A DNA stretch of 64,000 nt from Candidatus Roizmanbacteria bacterium (GTDB lineage Bacteria; Patescibacteriota; Microgenomatia; UBA1406; GWC2-37-13), in NCBI GenBank assembly GCA_013335175.1, contig JAAXWC010000005.1, positions 1 to 64,000 on the forward strand, in the 5' to 3' direction. Position numbers and translations under genes: made by a program. The notes below the pieces were generated by a model. The model did not search any database, was not told the DNA's origin, and saw only the letters and a list, made by a program, of their open reading frames with translations. Positions 26,984 through 36,325 of this stretch are shown here, in pieces. Each line of letters begins with the position of its first letter. Within the stretch, counting starts at the first letter, position 1.

Positions 26984-28714
26984 ATGGGTATAATACACAC
27001 TCTATCTCAAGACACAATAGCTAAAATTGCTGCAGGTGAGGTGGTCGAACGTCCCGCTTTTGCTGTAAAAGAACTCATAGAAAACGCGGTAGATGCAGGT
27101 GCCACCTCTCTCCGTATTGATATTGAAAAAAGCGGACTTCAAAAAATTTCTGTCATAGATAACGGTGAAGGAATGAGCAAAGAAGATCTTCTCCTAAGTT
27201 TTCAGCCTCATACAACCAGTAAATTAAGCTCTTCTGATGAGCTCAACACTATTCGTACCCTTGGGTTTCGGGGAGAAGCATTAGCGAGCATCGCCGCCAT
27301 TTCCCACCTCGTCATTGAAAGTCGCAATCAAAAGGAGCCCATTGGGTTTCAGATTGAAATTGAAAACGGAGAACCCGTCCATTCACAATCGGTAGGAATG
27401 GCCGAAGGCACTCGAGTCGTCGCTGAAAATATATTTGAGTCTATTCCAGCAAGACGAAAGTTTTTAAAAAGTCCTACCACTGAATTTCGCCATATTTTAG
27501 AGGTAGTTACCAGAGCAGCACTTTCCTTCCCTCGGATTGCTTTTTCCCTTTCCCACAACAAAAAACTAATATTCTCCCTTCCCGAAAATCAAAGTATTGA
27601 AGAACGTCTTAAAACATTGTTTGGAACATCTATTTTTGAAAACCTCATTCCACTCAGCTACCAGGTAGCTCATATTTCTCTCACTGGCTTCATTACGAAG
27701 CCGCATATTACTGCATACCATCAGAGCAAACATTATTTGTTTGTCAACAAACGCGCCGTGAAAAATACGTTTCTTTCCCAGACCGCAAAAGATGCCTATG
27801 GTACGCTCCTCGATCCACATGCATTCCCCATTGTTATTCTCTTTATTACCCTCCCCTCGGAAATGGTTGATGTAAATATTCACCCACGAAAAGAACAGAT
27901 AGCTTTTTTTAATACCCAAACTATCGCAGATGCGATCAAAGGAGCAGTTTCTGAGTCGCTGAGAAAACACAGTCTCACCTTTCATGATTTGCGCTGGAAA
28001 GGGACATCTGTTCGTACCAAAGAGGAAATGGTCCGGGAAACAAGCGGACGCAAAGGGCTCTCTTCATCGTACGCCGCTCATATCCTGAAGGATGAGATCT
28101 TCCCTTGGGAACAAGATGAATTTGTGGAGATCAAAAAATCATCCGACGTAATTCAAATAAATAACACCTATCTGATCATTCAGACCGCAAATGGGTATCT
28201 ATTAATAGACCAACATGCGGCACATGAACGCATCCTGTACGAACAATTTTCGCATACATTCCAAAAGCAAAAAGACGCTACCGTTTCTCATGAACTTACT
28301 GAAGCTAAAATACTGCCACTTTCCTTTACCGAAGCAGAGATATTGCGATCGAATTTGTCGCTTTTTGCTCGATTGGGATTTCAAATAGAAGAATTTGGTA
28401 CTACCACTTTCAAAATTGATGCAGTTCCGCAGTTATTCAAAGACCGCGATATCGGAGCACTTATTCGAGAAATTATCGAGGATCTTATGGAAGATGTCTC
28501 ACCAAAAAAAGTAGACAATAATAGCCATCGAATGCTCGCGTATTTGGCTTGCCGCAGCGCTATAAAAGCAGGTATACCACTTACAAAAGACAAAGCACGG
28601 CAACTCGTAAAAGACTTGTTTCTATGCGACAACCCCTATACCTGCCCGCACGGCCGTCCGACACATGTAGAGATTACCTTGAAAGAACTCGATAAACTGT
28701 TTCGGAGAAAATGA
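26984..28714 (+). CDS. mutL: DNA mismatch repair protein MutL (endonuclease type)
   Basis: GHKL ATPase that couples MutS to strand excision. About 576 residues from ATG 26984, which follows GAGAAGG and matches the family N-terminus (IHTLSQDTIAKIAAGEVVERP region). N-terminal ATPase motifs: ELIENAVDAGA, DNGEGM, TLGFRGEALASI. The C-terminal domain has the metal-dependent nuclease motif DQHAAHERILYEQ and CPHGRP, so nicking activity is expected and MutH-like strand discrimination is not needed. The GTG-initiated longer frame overlapping mutS is not preferred. Confidence 0.96.
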   Translation: MGIIHTLSQDTIAKIAAGEVVERPAFAVKELIENAVDAGATSLRIDIEKSGLQKISVIDNGEGMSKEDLLLSFQPHTTSKLSSSDELNTIRTLGFRGEALASIAAISHLVIESRNQKEPIGFQIEIENGEPVHSQSVGMAEGTRVVAENIFESIPARRKFLKSPTTEFRHILEVVTRAALSFPRIAFSLSHNKKLIFSLPENQSIEERLKTLFGTSIFENLIPLSYQVAHISLTGFITKPHITAYHQSKHYLFVNKRAVKNTFLSQTAKDAYGTLLDPHAFPIVILFITLPSEMVDVNIHPRKEQIAFFNTQTIADAIKGAVSESLRKHSLTFHDLRWKGTSVRTKEEMVRETSGRKGLSSSYAAHILKDEIFPWEQDEFVEIKKSSDVIQINNTYLIIQTANGYLLIDQHAAHERILYEQFSHTFQKQKDATVSHELTEAKILPLSFTEAEILRSNLSLFARLGFQIEEFGTTTFKIDAVPQLFKDRDIGALIREIIEDLMEDVSPKKVDNNSHRMLAYLACRSAIKAGIPLTKDKARQLVKDLFLCDNPYTCPHGRPTHVEITLKELDKLFRRK

Positions 28715-28790
28715 GCACATACAAACTATCTCCGTCATTGCCGCTTAGTCGGCAATCGTTGTTCTGGGTCAATTGAACGGAACAATTAAA

Positions 28791-28865
28791 TAGATTCCGG
28801 GTCCCTGGCATGCCCTGCGATGCCGCATGGCTGTCGCCGCCATGGCGTGCAAGCCCGGAATGACA
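28791..28865. repeat. Dispersed palindromic element
   Basis: Begins TAGATTCCGGG and ends CCCGGAATGAC. The 8-bp arms ATTCCGGG (28794-28801) and CCCGGAAT (28854-28861) enclose a GC-rich interior with further self-complementarity (GCATGG and CCATGGCGTGC). The ends match the head of the tandem repeats at 18744. It fills most of the gap 28715-28923 after mutL. Confidence 0.75.
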
Positions 28866-28923
28866 CCTGCAAATCTTCTCTTTTCAGCTTTCCCTCAGTT
28901 TTTTTATGGTATAGTAAATTTAT

Positions 28924-29358
28924 ATGAAAAAAGAACTCATCTATGGAACCATGGGAATCGTGCTTGTTTTAGCACTCGTTCTCTTTTTTTCGCTGCAATA
29001 CGGCAACCAAACATCTCAGAACCAACAAGCGCAGGCAGTGCCAAATGCCGCCATAAGTACAATACCAACTGGTACGCAAACAGCAACTACATCGGGTACT
29101 GCCAGCACAACCAGCATTACTACTTCCGTCGTAGCAGAACATAATACGCAAACTGATTGTTGGTTCATTGTGAACGGCAAGGTATACAACATGACACCTT
29201 TTATAGCAAGCCACCCGGGAGGAGAACAGGCCATTATTTCCTTCTGTGGGAAAGATGCCACTCAAGCATACAATACCAAAAAAGGGGTCGGCCATTCAGC
29301 ACGTGCAACCCAAATGTTGGGTAATTTCCTTGTGGGAGAGCTAACGAAAACACAGTAA
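28924..29358 (+). CDS. Membrane-anchored cytochrome b5-like heme-binding protein
   Basis: A 144-residue protein with an N-terminal membrane anchor (about 5-25), a Thr/Ser/Ala-rich linker (30-75) and a cytochrome b5 fold at 76-140. The heme ligand motif HPGGEQA is present (first His), and the second ligand is probably the His in GVGHSARA. The domain would face outside. Two Cys (DCWFIV, SFCGKD) could be disulfide-linked. TATAGT at 28910-28915 gives a leaderless promoter. The next gene, a small membrane protein with two conserved-looking His, starts five bases later and is a likely electron partner. Confidence 0.88.
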   Translation: MKKELIYGTMGIVLVLALVLFFSLQYGNQTSQNQQAQAVPNAAISTIPTGTQTATTSGTASTTSITTSVVAEHNTQTDCWFIVNGKVYNMTPFIASHPGGEQAIISFCGKDATQAYNTKKGVGHSARATQMLGNFLVGELTKTQ

Positions 29359-29363
29359 CACAC

Positions 29364-29624
29364 ATGACAGACACTAAACTCTATTTGTTATCCAAAAAAA
29401 TTCATCGAATCTGTGTGCTAATTATTACTGCACTTACGTTTTTTATGGCAGGAACTGGTTCGTATCTCAAATTCACATTTGTCTCTACACTATTTTCGTT
29501 TATAGATTTTGGGCTTGTCAGAACAATACATTCCAATTTAAGTCCTCTTTTTAGCTTTGTCCTTGCCGTTATGGTAATAACCGGCATTTACATGTACGTC
29601 TTCCCGTATGTGAGAAGAAAATAA
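29364..29624 (+). CDS. Small two- to three-helix membrane protein, possible heme partner
   Basis: An 86-residue protein with hydrophobic helices near 17-38 and 60-82. It has His in KKIHRI before the first helix and RTIHSNLS before the second, positions reminiscent of b-type heme ligands in PepSY/cytochrome b561-like proteins. I cannot assign it to a family with certainty. It is co-transcribed with the cytochrome b5-like gene (gap 5 bp). Confidence 0.6.
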   Translation: MTDTKLYLLSKKIHRICVLIITALTFFMAGTGSYLKFTFVSTLFSFIDFGLVRTIHSNLSPLFSFVLAVMVITGIYMYVFPYVRRK

Positions 29625-29639
29625 TCTGCGTTTGCAATT

Positions 29640-30638
29640 TTACAGTGTAACTACATTGGACGGATTGGACGATAAGAAATTTTTGATATTCCCAAAAGTG
29701 GTCGTTTCTATTCTTAACAGTGCCTCTTTACTATTAAAAGCATTATGCGGCGTAATAAGTACCTTTGGATGGTTAATGAGAAAGTGATTGCAAACCAATG
29801 TTTTAAAATCTATATTTTCCTGGTAAGTTTTTGTAAGGATACTTACCTCTTCTCCCAGTTCTTTTTCTTCTTCTAGAACGTCCAACCCTACTCCATCCAG
29901 AATATCTTCCTGTAATCCAATCAAAATCGCTTCGGTATCTACCAAACCGCCTCGCGCAGTATTGATAAGATAACTTCCTTTTTTAAATTTACGAATATTT
30001 TCTTGATTGATAATATGCTTCGTCTCGGCTAAATAGGGTAAATGTAAAGAGACCACGTCTGAGTTTTGAATTAATGTATCCAGATCAACATACTGGAAAT
30101 TAAGGTCTATAGCGGTTTGAGGGTCTTGAGAGCGATTAAACGCCAGAACCTTCATCCCAAATCCATGGGCGATTCGTGCAGCGTGCTGCCCTATTTTTCC
30201 CATTCCTACAATTCCCATCGTTCTGCCTTCGAGATCAATACCACACAGCTCGGTGTGTTGAAAACTCAATCCTTTACATTGATTTACCGACTGATAGATT
30301 TTTCTGGTTAAATTGAGAAGGAGTGCAAAAGCATGTTCAGCCACGGTATTACTTCCGTATTCCGGCACATTGGAAATAACAATACTATGGGCTTTGCAAT
30401 AATCTAAATCGATATGATCAAATCCGGTAGAACGAGTAGCGATTAGTTTTAAATTTGGCAACTTTTCTAACGCTTCTCTATTCAAAGTAGAGTAAATAAA
30501 ACAGGAAATAACTTCTGCATCCTGAAATTCTTGAGCATTCTCTGGACGAATTGCTTCTCCAACCTGTTTTGCATCGGAATAATCAGTGGTAATAAGTTCC
30601 TTTTCCCAGTCTTGTACATCAAAAAAATAAATATTCAT
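29640..30638 (-). CDS. D-isomer 2-hydroxyacid dehydrogenase (D-lactate dehydrogenase-like)
   Basis: NAD-dependent enzyme of 332 residues interconverting D-2-hydroxyacids and 2-oxoacids. It shows the Rossmann motif GIVGMGKIGQHAARIAHGFGM, the catalytic Arg region NTARGGLVDT, the Glu near LDVLEEEKE and the His in ITPHNAF. Similarity to fermentative D-LDH (LDYCKAHSIVISNVPEYG) suggests pyruvate reduction, suited to a fermentative CPR bacterium. The gene is single, convergent to the cytochrome pair. Confidence 0.88.
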   Translation of the reverse strand: MNIYFFDVQDWEKELITTDYSDAKQVGEAIRPENAQEFQDAEVISCFIYSTLNREALEKLPNLKLIATRSTGFDHIDLDYCKAHSIVISNVPEYGSNTVAEHAFALLLNLTRKIYQSVNQCKGLSFQHTELCGIDLEGRTMGIVGMGKIGQHAARIAHGFGMKVLAFNRSQDPQTAIDLNFQYVDLDTLIQNSDVVSLHLPYLAETKHIINQENIRKFKKGSYLINTARGGLVDTEAILIGLQEDILDGVGLDVLEEEKELGEEVSILTKTYQENIDFKTLVCNHFLINHPKVLITPHNAFNSKEALLRIETTTFGNIKNFLSSNPSNVVTL

Positions 30639-30684
30639 ATGATGTATTTTTACTAAGAATTAGAGAAAAATGCAATGAGAAGAA

Positions 30685-31824
30685 TTAACGTTTGCGTACA
30701 GCGTACCAAATGCCACCCAGTCCCCAGAAAAAGCCAAAGATGGATAAGAGCCATCCAATAATAGGAATTGAATATATTAGTATCGTTACAATAACTCCAA
30801 TTATTACCTGCCATCTCGAGTCAAATTTCTTTTCCGTCCACAACCGATCAAGTAATTTTTGCCCTACGGTAAGCGAAGTAAATACCTGACTTAATAAAAG
30901 AGCAATGATATAGAACAAGAAAAGAATGATTGCTGGAATAATTCCAATTACGGTGAGCAGCAATAGAAAAACAACAAAGGGAGTTCCCCCAAGTAAGACT
31001 ACTCCCCACCCTAATGAACGAAATGGTTGTCTCTCCATAGCATACGTACCATTTTCTACTTGTCGAGGGAAAAAATGCGTCAACAACAATCCTATAAACA
31101 TATAAGCTAAGATAATAATGAATGCCGACATGAGCGAATTTAAAAATGCATTGTTCTCTCTTTGACTGGCATGTATTGATTTTTCTGGTATCTGATGAAC
31201 TGTTTCCCCGCTAATCGCACTTGCCGAGGAAATAACTGCGGAATTTTCACTGGTGTAGATCAGATTTTTACCAATAGCAGCACCATCTAAAACGCTTAAT
31301 TGAGATGCTCGAAGCGTAGCATTTCCCCCCACAGATGAATGGAGAACAATCGTGCTTGCTACACCGGAAAGATCTGTCCCCACCGATCCACTCAAATCTG
31401 CCTTATTGCCTGCAAAAAACAACTCCCGTCCCAAATGAAATGATGGTTTTGTAAACAAATACTGTGCAAGAACCGTCCCATTTTTTTCCGTTGCACCTGC
31501 CAATTCTACGTGATTCCCCGCCAGTCGTAGGTTCCCATTGGTCAACCCTGCAATCGTTACATTTTTGCCTGCACACAAAATATCTCCATCAATCGTACCC
31601 GTCACAACCAAGGATGAAACAGCACAGATAAGATCGCCGGTAATCTTGCCGTCGACAGTAACAGAATTACCAAATGCCACGACGTTCCCTTCAATCGTTT
31701 CATTCCGGGGAATGACGGTGTCTTCTGCCGCTTTTAAGGTGAATGCATACACCGATGGTATTACAAACGGTACGACAACGAGAAAAATGAGCACAAATAA
31801 TACTATTTTTTTCATAATCTTCAT
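30685..31824 (-). CDS. Exported bactofilin-like beta-helix protein with C-terminal membrane domain
   Basis: A 379-residue protein. Residues 1-28 are a signal peptide (hydrophobic run before SVYAF). Residues 40-205 are short beta repeats of the polymer-forming/bactofilin type (VTVDGKITGDLICAVSSLVVTG pattern, about one turn per 18-20 residues). Residues 230-375 have four membrane helices ending in a Gly/Trp-rich hairpin. This combination is common in CPR and some Firmicutes; the role is likely structural at the envelope. An alternative ATG is three codons downstream. Confidence 0.8.
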   Translation of the reverse strand: MKIMKKIVLFVLIFLVVVPFVIPSVYAFTLKAAEDTVIPRNETIEGNVVAFGNSVTVDGKITGDLICAVSSLVVTGTIDGDILCAGKNVTIAGLTNGNLRLAGNHVELAGATEKNGTVLAQYLFTKPSFHLGRELFFAGNKADLSGSVGTDLSGVASTIVLHSSVGGNATLRASQLSVLDGAAIGKNLIYTSENSAVISSASAISGETVHQIPEKSIHASQRENNAFLNSLMSAFIIILAYMFIGLLLTHFFPRQVENGTYAMERQPFRSLGWGVVLLGGTPFVVFLLLLTVIGIIPAIILFLFYIIALLLSQVFTSLTVGQKLLDRLWTEKKFDSRWQVIIGVIVTILIYSIPIIGWLLSIFGFFWGLGGIWYAVRKR

Positions 31825-31888
31825 GAACTAATATGAGGCCCGACTACGAGTATAATAAAAGATTTCTCCGTAAGAATACAATAAGAAG

Positions 31889-32758
31889 TTACAAGACGAT
31901 ACTGGTTTCTTCCTGAACTGCAACGTGCTGATTCGCAATATAGATATCCTGACGGAAGTCGTTTACCCCAACAAACTCTGCTTCGCCGCGGAGTATCGAT
32001 TCCATCGGACGACACGCATAGCAACCATCTTTATGGGGACACTTAAAAACATTGAGTTGACGTGCAGTTTTTATTTTTTTTGCTATATCTAAAATAATAG
32101 CTCGCGATTCCTCCAGAGATGGCAGAACTTTTTCGTCCAGTTCATCGCGCAAATCCACATACCAATAACTCGCCTTATCGACTTTTCTATTTTGACAATG
32201 ATGAACTAACAAATGGTAAATAGCAAGCTGCAAAGATCCAGCATCTTCTTCTTGCTTACTCGTTTTAAAATCAATAATGTGAACACTATCTGTTTCTGGG
32301 AAGTATTCCAACCAATCAATTTTTCCGCACAGAATAATATTTGATTCCTCAGATAGCCAAAAATGGGGTAAATCTTCTTTTATTTTTACCGCTAATCGCA
32401 GCAACGGCCCTGGATTCTTCATTACCCGTCGAAGCATCCCTTTTCCCCGCTCTTTATACGTGTATTCTACTTCTGGATTAGCAAATCCTCCTTTTTTGCC
32501 ACTTACTTTCTGCCATACGCGTTCAAATTTTTCGATAAGAGATTCAGAAAAACGCTGTTGGACCGGAAGAACCGACAATGATTCTATGACCTCGTGTACT
32601 GCTTGTCCAAGGGCCAATGGAGGTGCCATGAGTTGAATTTTATGACCTGTTTTTGGGTCTTTATATACGTTTTTTAAGTAGTAGGCACGGGGACACTTTA
32701 AAAAATCGCTTATTGAAGTATGCGAAACCCAAATAGCAGTAAATTTATCTCCCCCCAT
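31889..32758 (-). CDS. PD-(D/E)XK nuclease family protein (RecB/Cas4-like domain)
   Basis: A 289-residue protein with an N-terminal SxxxxFLKCPRAYYLK motif typical for RecB-type nuclease domains, GQAVHEVIE, and the active site GKIDWLE...VHIIDFKTSK containing the Asp and Lys. Near the C-terminus Cys residues (FKCPHKDGCYACRP), together with the early Cys, could hold an iron-sulfur cluster as in Cas4/AddB. No cas genes or repeats lie nearby, so a DNA-repair role is more likely. Confidence 0.87.
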   Translation of the reverse strand: MGGDKFTAIWVSHTSISDFLKCPRAYYLKNVYKDPKTGHKIQLMAPPLALGQAVHEVIESLSVLPVQQRFSESLIEKFERVWQKVSGKKGGFANPEVEYTYKERGKGMLRRVMKNPGPLLRLAVKIKEDLPHFWLSEESNIILCGKIDWLEYFPETDSVHIIDFKTSKQEEDAGSLQLAIYHLLVHHCQNRKVDKASYWYVDLRDELDEKVLPSLEESRAIILDIAKKIKTARQLNVFKCPHKDGCYACRPMESILRGEAEFVGVNDFRQDIYIANQHVAVQEETSIVL

Positions 32759-32861
32759 GTGGATTATTATATACCTTATTACCTATTTATTACGACGAAC
32801 TCACCCTTTCTATTCGAAACTATCCCTACAATCGCAGAATTAAGAAAGGAGGTGAAAATTT

Positions 32862-33041
32862 ATGTGTTACAACTGTGGATGCGGTATTCCTACTGACGAT
32901 CATGGGAAAGGACATGCGGGTGTTGATCCCGGTGGGAAAGCCATTACTGATAAAACATTTGAAGCAGCCGGAATAGCATTTGGGATGCAAACCTATACAT
33001 CCAAGATAAATACGCGCGATTTGTTAAATCGAACCGTGTAG
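32862..33041 (+). CDS. Small Cys-rich protein (59 residues)
   Basis: A 59-residue frame with a strong ribosome binding site (AAGGAGGTG, 32847-32855) seven bases before the ATG. The N-terminus is MCYNCGCGIPTDDHGKGHAG: three closely spaced Cys (CxxCxC) plus two His, which could bind a metal. The rest is Gly-rich then helical (TDKTFEAAGIAFGM). The function is unknown. Its strong translation signal, unlike the leaderless genes around, suggests high expression. It stands between a nuclease gene (minus) and serC (minus). Confidence 0.75.
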   Translation: MCYNCGCGIPTDDHGKGHAGVDPGGKAITDKTFEAAGIAFGMQTYTSKINTRDLLNRTV

Positions 33042-33048
33042 TTTTGTG

Positions 33049-34131
33049 TCATCCATTATATTCTGAAATACTGTCGAGAAGATGCTGTATATCTTTTTCT
33101 GACAACGCGGGAAAGTTGGCGATACGAATATGATACTCTTTAAATTCTTTGTATCCGCTTCCCATAACGATTCCCTTTGTTTTTAAAAAGTCGATGAGCG
33201 GCTTTGAACCTCCGTTAACCTCCACGACTACTACCGTCGGAGATCGAAATCGAGCAGTTTTTACAAAACAAGAATGTATGGTACCTGCATCAAAATAATC
33301 GTACAGTACCTGAGCTTTGTGTATCGTTTTTCGTTGGATAGCGTCAATACCTTCTTCAAGAAAATCCTTCACTACACGGTTTAGCAGGAAGAGAGACAGT
33401 ACATTTGGCGTCTCGGGGGTTTCATTCTTTTGAGCCGCTTGCTGTAGTTTTATCAAACTGTGATAGCTTCCAATTACAGATCCTCTGTTCTGAAGGGCCT
33501 GGGCTTTTTCCACTCCTCGAGGGCTCACAATCATCACCCCTAATCCGGCAGGAAGACCAAACGCCTTTTGTACCGAAAAAAAAGCATAATCAATATGCTG
33601 AAAATCAACCGGCACACACGGAGATGAAGAAACCAAATCCAATGCAATCAGTTTTTCGGGATGAGACTGCTTTATTGCATAGATATCTTCCAACGGAAAA
33701 AGCACTCCAGTACTGGTTTCATTATGGGTGAAGGCAAGTAGTTCTGCTTCTGGGGGGATAGAAATCGAAGCACAATCAAATCCCTGCCCCGGCGTGACTT
33801 CACGTATCTGAGCCTTTTTTTGATAATCGATAGCTGTTTGATAAAATAATTTCGAAAATGCTCCATTCACAAAGTGAAGGGTAGATTGCTCGACACCATT
33901 TTGAATAATTCGCTCCATTGCTTCTGTTGCAGATGAAACAAAGAAAATCTGATACTCGTCTGGAATTGACAAAAGCAAACGAAGTGAACAAACCGTTTGT
34001 TCAAATAAATCATGAAATGCAGTACTTCTGTGCGATATTGAACCAATCTGAAGCTCTAATGCATCTTTCAAAAAAACAGGCAACTTTGGATGAAGCTGAC
34101 TTGGCCCAGGAGTAAAATATGTTTTTTGCAT
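33049..34131 (-). CDS. serC: Class V aminotransferase, phosphoserine aminotransferase-like
   Basis: PLP enzyme of 360 residues. TPGPSQLHPKL at the N-terminus and SSSPCVPVDFQHIDYAFFSVQKAFGLPAGLG region with the PLP-binding Lys (SVQKAFG) match SerC/class V enzymes; the Asp in ALDLVSS positions the PLP ring. It converts 3-phosphohydroxypyruvate to phosphoserine. The identity as SerC rests strongly on the next gene upstream in the operon (SerB-SerA fusion, 19 bp away), which would supply the steps before and after. Confidence 0.85.
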   Translation of the reverse strand: MQKTYFTPGPSQLHPKLPVFLKDALELQIGSISHRSTAFHDLFEQTVCSLRLLLSIPDEYQIFFVSSATEAMERIIQNGVEQSTLHFVNGAFSKLFYQTAIDYQKKAQIREVTPGQGFDCASISIPPEAELLAFTHNETSTGVLFPLEDIYAIKQSHPEKLIALDLVSSSPCVPVDFQHIDYAFFSVQKAFGLPAGLGVMIVSPRGVEKAQALQNRGSVIGSYHSLIKLQQAAQKNETPETPNVLSLFLLNRVVKDFLEEGIDAIQRKTIHKAQVLYDYFDAGTIHSCFVKTARFRSPTVVVVEVNGGSKPLIDFLKTKGIVMGSGYKEFKEYHIRIANFPALSEKDIQHLLDSISEYNG

Positions 34132-34150
34132 AGCTGATCAAACGAGAATA

Positions 34151-36037
34151 TTAATATAATGCCCGGACCTTCAATGTCCCTGGAATTTGTTTCAATGCTG
34201 TCAAAACTTCCTGATCGTTAGCAGTATTTACATCGGTTATCACATACCCTATCTCTTCATCGGTTTTTAGATACTGTCCTTCTATATTTATATTTCTCTT
34301 TGCAAGAATCAGATTAATCTGTGCCAAAACTCCGGGGATATTTCGATGGATATGTAAAATCCGATGAAGGTTTACCAATTCTGGTAACTGAATACAGGGG
34401 AAATTAACGCTCAGAGTTGTATCTCCATTATTCATAAATGTGATGAGTTTTTGAGTAACATATTCTCCAATATTTTCCTGTGCCTCAACGGTACTCCCAC
34501 CAATATGGGGTGTCAATATGACATTTGGCAATTTTTGAAGCTCTGAAACGAATGGTTGCGTGTTACTCTCTGGTTCATGAGGGAATACATCTACCGCACA
34601 TCCCGCAATTTTTCCCTTCTTAATTGAGGCAACCAATGCATTGACATCTACAATATATCCTCTGCTATTGTTAATAAAAATAACATTATCTTTCATTTGG
34701 GTAAATTCATTTTCACCAATTAAATTACGATTTTGTTCTCTTCCATCAACATGAATGGAGATTACGTCAGAAACAGAAAGCAATTCTGATAAACTTTCCA
34801 CACACTTCGTATTTCCCAAAATAAGACGATCAATAATATCGTAACAATATACTTCCATCCCCATCATTTCTGCGAGAATAGAAAGCTGCGATCCAATATT
34901 CCCATATCCTACAATCCCAAGTTTTTTACCTCGAATTTCATAGCACCCTGCTGCCGATTTATCCCATTTTCCATTATGCAACCCCATACTCTTATCAAAA
35001 GCCTTTCGATAGAGCATAATAATTTCCCCCAGCGTGAGTTCTACTACGCTTCGCGTATTGCTATACGGAGCATTAAAAACGGCAATTCCTTTTTTTTCGC
35101 AGGCAGACAAATTAATTTGGTTTGTCCCGATACAAAAAGCTCCAATACAATGTAAGTGCTTTGCTTTTTTTACTACTTTTTCGGTTATTTCTGTTTTTGA
35201 ACGAATACACAAAATGTGAATCTCAGAAATTTTTTCCAGCAATTCTTCCTCTGTAAGCGCCTTCGCAACTGATTCCACCTCATACCCTTCCGACTCAAAC
35301 ATCTCCATCGCTTTTTTACTAATATTTTCGGTCAAAAGTACTTTTATCCGATGCTTGGGATACGAAAAGGCAGAAGGCAGTTTGAGTAAGTAGAGAAACT
35401 CATCAAAACTTGGCAGTATTGCATCGGCTTTAGGGATCAATACCTCTCGTGCCATATTCTCGGTAAATAAATAAAAAGAGTGTGCCTGACCTGCTGCTTT
35501 TATTTCATAATCAGAGTATCCATCGCCAATTACATGAATTTTCCCCGGTAACTGTAATGCTTTTATCTGTTTTATTTTCCCTTTTTCTTGTGCTAAGACA
35601 TTGGTTTCATCACATCCAGTTATCTCTCCTTTATTATTCACAACCAACGTATTGGCACATACATGATCTTCAGATATCCCAAACTCAGCAACAAGTGGGA
35701 CAATATACTCTCGAAATCCACCTGAGATGATATAAATCTGCGAAGCATAGTGCTGAAAAAATGCCTTATTGCGCAAAACAGAAGGCGTAATTTTTGATCT
35801 TAGTTCCAAATGAAGCCGTTGGAGATGCTCTTTTTTGAGTTTGAACAGAGCCAGTCGGGAATGTAATGAGGTAGAAAACGGGATCTCTCCATTCATCCCT
35901 TTCTGAGTAATTTCCTTTATTTGCTGCACCAATTGATCCTTTTTTGGATTCATTTCAAGTGCAATCTCCGCCAAACGATCGAGCGTTTCTATCTGAACGA
36001 AGGTACTGTCAAAATCTATAACAAAATGATCTTTCAT
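34151..36037 (-). CDS. Fusion: phosphoserine phosphatase-like HAD domain + 3-phosphoglycerate dehydrogenase
   Basis: A 628-residue fusion of first and last serine-biosynthesis steps. Residues 1-215 are a HAD phosphatase of SerB type: DFDSTFV with nucleophile Asp8 and Asp10, ISGGFREYI, and GDGYSDYE. Residues about 228-545 are a D-3-phosphoglycerate dehydrogenase: CIGTNQINL, Rossmann motif GIVGYGNIGSQ, NNSRGYIVD (Arg), HEPES (Glu) and TPHIGGST (His). Residues 555-628 are an ACT domain (HRNIPGVLAQINLILA), usually serine-binding for feedback control. The dehydrogenase resembles the E. coli form. SerC is the next gene, so two genes cover the pathway. HAD-at-N-terminus fusions with SerA are unusual. 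Confidence 0.9.
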   Translation of the reverse strand: MKDHFVIDFDSTFVQIETLDRLAEIALEMNPKKDQLVQQIKEITQKGMNGEIPFSTSLHSRLALFKLKKEHLQRLHLELRSKITPSVLRNKAFFQHYASQIYIISGGFREYIVPLVAEFGISEDHVCANTLVVNNKGEITGCDETNVLAQEKGKIKQIKALQLPGKIHVIGDGYSDYEIKAAGQAHSFYLFTENMAREVLIPKADAILPSFDEFLYLLKLPSAFSYPKHRIKVLLTENISKKAMEMFESEGYEVESVAKALTEEELLEKISEIHILCIRSKTEITEKVVKKAKHLHCIGAFCIGTNQINLSACEKKGIAVFNAPYSNTRSVVELTLGEIIMLYRKAFDKSMGLHNGKWDKSAAGCYEIRGKKLGIVGYGNIGSQLSILAEMMGMEVYCYDIIDRLILGNTKCVESLSELLSVSDVISIHVDGREQNRNLIGENEFTQMKDNVIFINNSRGYIVDVNALVASIKKGKIAGCAVDVFPHEPESNTQPFVSELQKLPNVILTPHIGGSTVEAQENIGEYVTQKLITFMNNGDTTLSVNFPCIQLPELVNLHRILHIHRNIPGVLAQINLILAKRNINIEGQYLKTDEEIGYVITDVNTANDQEVLTALKQIPGTLKVRALY

Positions 36038-36325
36038 ATTTTATTATGTAGATAATAATAGCACCATTTCTCCTCATTTAAAGAGATACTTGTTCTGAGG
36101 GCTGCATAGGGTAACTTCGTACAATTTGCGCCTATTTATTAGGTGGTCCAAATTCTCACAACAAACAAGGGGTATATACATAGATTGATTTTACAGCCCA
36201 AATTGAGAAACTTTCATGAGCTTACTTTTATATTACGTATTTATTACTTCATGTATATTTCTAATAGATATCTTTAAAACAGATTTCATTAATAAGTTAA
36301 AAAGGAGAGGGGGTGTACACGGATT

